DNA of 64,000 bases, from NCBI RefSeq assembly GCF_003054245.1, contig NZ_QBKR01000013.1, forward strand, positions 44,030 to 108,029. The letters run 5' to 3'. A program made the translations under genes and the position numbers. Positions 61,693 to 64,000 of this stretch are shown here, in pieces (positions within the stretch are counted from its first letter, which is position 1; each line of letters opens with the position of its first letter). A model generated the notes under the pieces. The model did not search any database. It saw only the letters and a program-made list of their open reading frames with translations, and was not told the DNA's origin. The stretch is from Melghirimyces profundicolus. GTDB lineage: Bacteria; Bacillota; Bacilli; Thermoactinomycetales; DSM-45169.

Positions 61693-62586
61693 TTAAGCGA
61701 CAAGTTGGCGTCTGTACTCTACAGGCGTCAACTTTTTTAATCTCCGTTGAATCCGCTGTTCGTTGTAAAACTGAATGTATTCTTCCATACACCTTTGCGT
61801 TTCAGCCATATCTTGGATACCATGGAGGTAGAGAGCTTCTGCTTTCAAGTGGGAAAAGAAGCTTTCGATGCAGGCATTGTCAAAGCAATTGCCTCTCCGC
61901 GACATACTGGGTGTTAGGGCCACCCGGTCAAGCATGTCGTGGTACGCTCGGGATGTGTACTGGAACCCTCGGTCGCTATGGAGGATGGTTCCGGACACAT
62001 CCTTTCTTTTTTGAACCGCTTGTTCCACGGTTTGAAGGACCAGGGCATTGTCGTTTCGCCTGCCGATCTGAAAGGCTACAATCTCATTGTTGAACAGATC
62101 CATGATGGCGGAAAGGTAAAGCCATTGTCCTCGTACGGGAATGAAGGAGACGTCGGTCACCCATTTTTGGTTGGGAGCATCGGCACGGAAATTCTGTGCT
62201 AATAAATTGTCGGCGACACGCTCCGTACCCCCGGGTTGGGCATGGCTATGCCGGTGCGTTCGTCGAATTTGAGCTTTTAACCCCATGTCCTGCATGAGAC
62301 GCAATACCCGTTTATGATTGACACGGACCCCGAATTGCCGTTGCAGCTCCACCTGAATCCGTCGATAGCCATAGGTGCCTTTTCTTTTTTGGTAAATGGA
62401 ATGGATTTTCTCTTTCAAGTCCTTTTCCTTTGGGTCCACCGACTGACGACGTTGCAGATAGCGGTAGTACCCGCTTCGGGAGATTTTCAAATAACGACAG
62501 AGATCTTGGACCGTGTAGCGATCCCTTAATTCCTCCACCATTTGATATTTGACTTTCATCCCTCCTTGCGCTGGATTTCCCACCAC
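61693..62586 (-). CDS. IS3-family transposase OrfB (DDE catalytic part)
   Basis: The 297-residue frame carries an HTH_21-like N-terminus (YQMVEELRDRYTVQDLCRYLKISRSGYYRYL), then the rve integrase core: WVTDVSFIPV (first D), ILHSDRGFQYTS (second D), CFDNACIESFFSHLKAE (E). It is made as an OrfA-OrfB fusion by -1 slippage at A AAA AAG (62592-62586). All three catalytic residues are present, so it may be active. Confidence 0.92.
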   Translation of the reverse strand: MVGNPAQGGMKVKYQMVEELRDRYTVQDLCRYLKISRSGYYRYLQRRQSVDPKEKDLKEKIHSIYQKRKGTYGYRRIQVELQRQFGVRVNHKRVLRLMQDMGLKAQIRRTHRHSHAQPGGTERVADNLLAQNFRADAPNQKWVTDVSFIPVRGQWLYLSAIMDLFNNEIVAFQIGRRNDNALVLQTVEQAVQKRKDVSGTILHSDRGFQYTSRAYHDMLDRVALTPSMSRRGNCFDNACIESFFSHLKAEALYLHGIQDMAETQRCMEEYIQFYNEQRIQRRLKKLTPVEYRRQLVA

Positions 62587-62849
62587 TTTTTTAGGACATC
62601 ATTCTCCAATTCCAATTGACGAACATATTCATCCCTTTCCAGTGGCCTCTTTCGCCCTCCCCGGCGGTCTTGTAGCTCTTTTGATCCTTTTAACTTATAT
62701 TGACGCAACCAGACCTTCAAGCGACCCACATCATAAATCCCCAACCTTTTGGCTACCTCCCGTTTGGTAACCCCCTGAAGTCTCATTTGAACAGCTTGCA
62801 TCTTCAGTAAGAAGGGATAATGCTTGTACTTCTGTCCTTTTTTCGCCAT
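62556..62849 (-). CDS. IS3-family transposase OrfA (HTH)
   Basis: The 97-residue protein has an HTH: FLLKMQAVQMRLQGVTKREVAKRLGI, YDVGRLKVWLRQYK, and a C-terminal leucine-zipper-like region (LELENDVLKKWW). It overlaps orfB by 31 bp. The slippery heptamer A AAA AAG at 62592-62586 shifts ribosomes to orfB. Confidence 0.88.
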   Translation of the reverse strand: MAKKGQKYKHYPFLLKMQAVQMRLQGVTKREVAKRLGIYDVGRLKVWLRQYKLKGSKELQDRRGGRKRPLERDEYVRQLELENDVLKKWWEIQRKEG

Positions 62850-62920
62850 GAAAACACCCCTTAAAAGTAGTTCCGTTCACAGGGGGTTTTTCCTGTGTCT
62901 ACTTTAAGGGGTGCACATCA

Positions 62921-63367
62921 CGTGGTTGGAGGGCTTTTTCCGCTTTGCTCATTAAGAGGCAATCAGAGTCCTATCCTTTTTTCCACTCCTCCGGTAGCGT
63001 GTAGGGGAGAAAGGAGGATGGGAGGGAACAAAAGTGCTTTTTCGGTGGTTAGCAATTCAGTATCAGTTGGCGGAACTAACGATGTCCAAGGAATTTGCCC
63101 CATGATAGCTTCCTCTTTTTGAAGGGTAAATCCTAATTGATGTAGAAAATCATTGTTGAAAGTTAGACCTGAAAGGGGACTTCCATTGAATCGAGAGTAT
63201 GTGATGCACCTTATTAATAGCACAAAACTCATTCCTGAATTGAAGGAAGCTGCGAAACAGAGTGTTCGATATTCTATCCGCATTTGCCACATAAAGAGGA
63301 ATGGAAACCTTGCAGGGAAAATTCATCAGAAGAACCAGGCCTGTTGATTAGGGAAAATAAACCAAAA
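62921..63367. other. Unassigned region between two insertion sequences
   Basis: I see no recognisable gene in these 447 bp. A short + strand ORF (near 63018-63120) follows AAAGGAGG but matches nothing I know. Another stretch around 63180-63290 has protein-like composition (LINSTKLIPELKEAAKQ) without a clear start. Both may be debris of genes destroyed by the adjoining elements. Confidence 0.4.
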
Positions 63368-64000
63368 TCATCGGTATCTGTCTAATAATTCATATACCGA
63401 CCACTTAACTTCTGTCGGTAATTGCCGCCAACGAAGCTTTCGAACAAAGTGAATAAATGAAAGTTTAACCGTACGCCATTCAGACTGGGTCTGTTGGTAA
63501 AGCCAGTTCAACAGCAAATAAGCAATGAATGCACCGTAAAGCTGGTTGTAGACAGCATTTTGGCTGGTTCCGAAGAGCTTTTTCACATGCAAGTGCTGTT
63601 TGATCCAACGAAAAAAGAGCTCGACCTGCCAACGCTCTTTGTAAAGCGCAGCGATCGTTTCTGCAGATACATTCCACAGATTCGTGACCACCCGAATGGG
63701 TTTGCCGCGTCCATCGCGAAAGGTAACCACTCGAAATCGATGGCGGGTTTTCTTTCCCCGACCCAATAGCGCACTCGCATCCCCCACGACATTGGAACCC
63801 TCAACCGGCAGCCGTTTAAGTCCTTTCCTCTTGGAAATCACGGTGTTATCTCGAAGGCGAACCACAAACAAGTGTCCCTGATCTTGCCACTCATCCAGTC
63901 GCCCAAGATCCAGATAACCCCGATCATATACAGTAATCCCTTTTGATGGAAGGATCTTTTCGGCCCAAGGAGAATCATGTTTTCGAGCAATCGACTCCTC
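63368..64000 (-). CDS. IS4-family transposase, C-terminal part (runs off the window)
   Basis: The minus frame covers about 210 residues ending at 63368 and is open to the window edge. It shows the DDE-type IS4 landmarks: GITVYDRGYLDLGRLDEW (second D), and the YREK-like region ALYKERWQVELFFRWIKQHLHVKKLFG (E). The first catalytic Asp lies beyond position 64000. It is the 3' part of a second insertion element at this locus. Confidence 0.88.
   Translation of the reverse strand, partial: EESIARKHDSPWAEKILPSKGITVYDRGYLDLGRLDEWQDQGHLFVVRLRDNTVISKRKGLKRLPVEGSNVVGDASALLGRGKKTRHRFRVVTFRDGRGKPIRVVTNLWNVSAETIAALYKERWQVELFFRWIKQHLHVKKLFGTSQNAVYNQLYGAFIAYLLLNWLYQQTQSEWRTVKLSFIHFVRKLRWRQLPTEVKWSVYELLDRYR

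Larger units (their letters stand above)
61652..62920 (-). mobile_element. IS3-family insertion sequence (IS150-like)
   Basis: The 1269-bp element has orfA and orfB with a -1 frameshift site and imperfect ends: TGGTCAAGCCCCCATTTTGTATACAC (61652 on, + strand) and TGATGTGCACCCCTTAAAGTAGACAC (62920 leftward, minus strand). The ends share TG, CCCC and GTA/ACAC positions. I cannot recognise a target-site duplication, so the exact limits are uncertain by a few bp. It has inserted into the recombinase fragment. Confidence 0.8.

Noticed and set aside
63153..63347. Reading frame near the right end of the window
   Set aside because: Parts look protein-like but there is no start site or known family; likely debris between insertion sequences.
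1..64000. CRISPR arrays, tRNA or rRNA genes
   Set aside because: No regularly spaced repeats or conserved RNA gene motifs were visible on either strand.

Overview
The window looks like chromosome from a GC-rich, spore-forming member of the Bacillales, most likely Thermoactinomycetaceae (Kroppenstedtia/Desmospora-like). I infer this from near-perfect AAGGAGG ribosome binding sites, frequent GTG and TTG starts, a Spo0E-type phosphatase, a Firmicutes HemQ, two-gene MccA/MccB, and a scattered copy of the Bacillus subtilis yui/yum/yuz gene neighbourhood. The genus was not tested. I saw no rRNA, tRNA or CRISPR array.

Layout. 1-7.2 kb: the end of recQ, a Rieske-helical fusion protein, a secreted M6 metalloprotease and an ECF sigma factor fused to a BtrH-like domain. 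7.3-12.2 kb: VOC protein, sfsA, an ABC-F ATPase behind a leader-peptide attenuator, and a yjiH-class III aminotransferase operon ending at 10.8 kb. 13.6-19 kb: NhaC antiporter, a frameshifted DUF3052-like gene, an OPT transporter with a PqqD-like partner, DUF3899. 19-27 kb: an oligopeptide ABC operon (two OppA paralogues, OppBCDF). 27-39.6 kb: divergent Nramp homologue, NifU, mccA-mccB-yuzD, sortase D, YuzB, Spo0E-like, IscA/HesB, a Cys-repeat surface protein with a sortase signal, UPF0316, YumC-type ferredoxin-NADP reductase, a 1.1 kb repeat-bearing gap and NDH-2. 39.7-47.4 kb: Nudix, golvesin-domain remnant, ythP-ythQ, YuiA, HemQ, YuiB, YuiC (3D), a cobalamin-binding protein, GNAT, YuiD. 47.6-58.1 kb: glycogen-debranching-like hydrolase, asparaginase II, GDYXXLXY/DUF2157 pair, a deleted EfeU iron permease still under a Fur-type promoter, NlpC/P60, and the pntAA-pntAB-pntB transhydrogenase operon. 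58.2-64 kb: gene debris and small ORFs, a membrane protein, an FMN riboswitch driving ribB, a DUF255 gene cut off at its CHWCH motif, a serine-recombinase fragment, an IS3-family element and part of an IS4-family transposase.

Functional themes are redox and Fe-S metabolism (YumC, NDH-2, IscA, NifU, YuzB, YuzD, Rieske protein, transhydrogenase, HemQ), peptide uptake and breakdown (M6 protease, Opp, OPT), and the cell surface (sortase D with a nearby candidate substrate). The strongest regulatory observation is the leader-peptide/terminator arrangement before the ABC-F gene. The right end shows repeated mobile-element decay.
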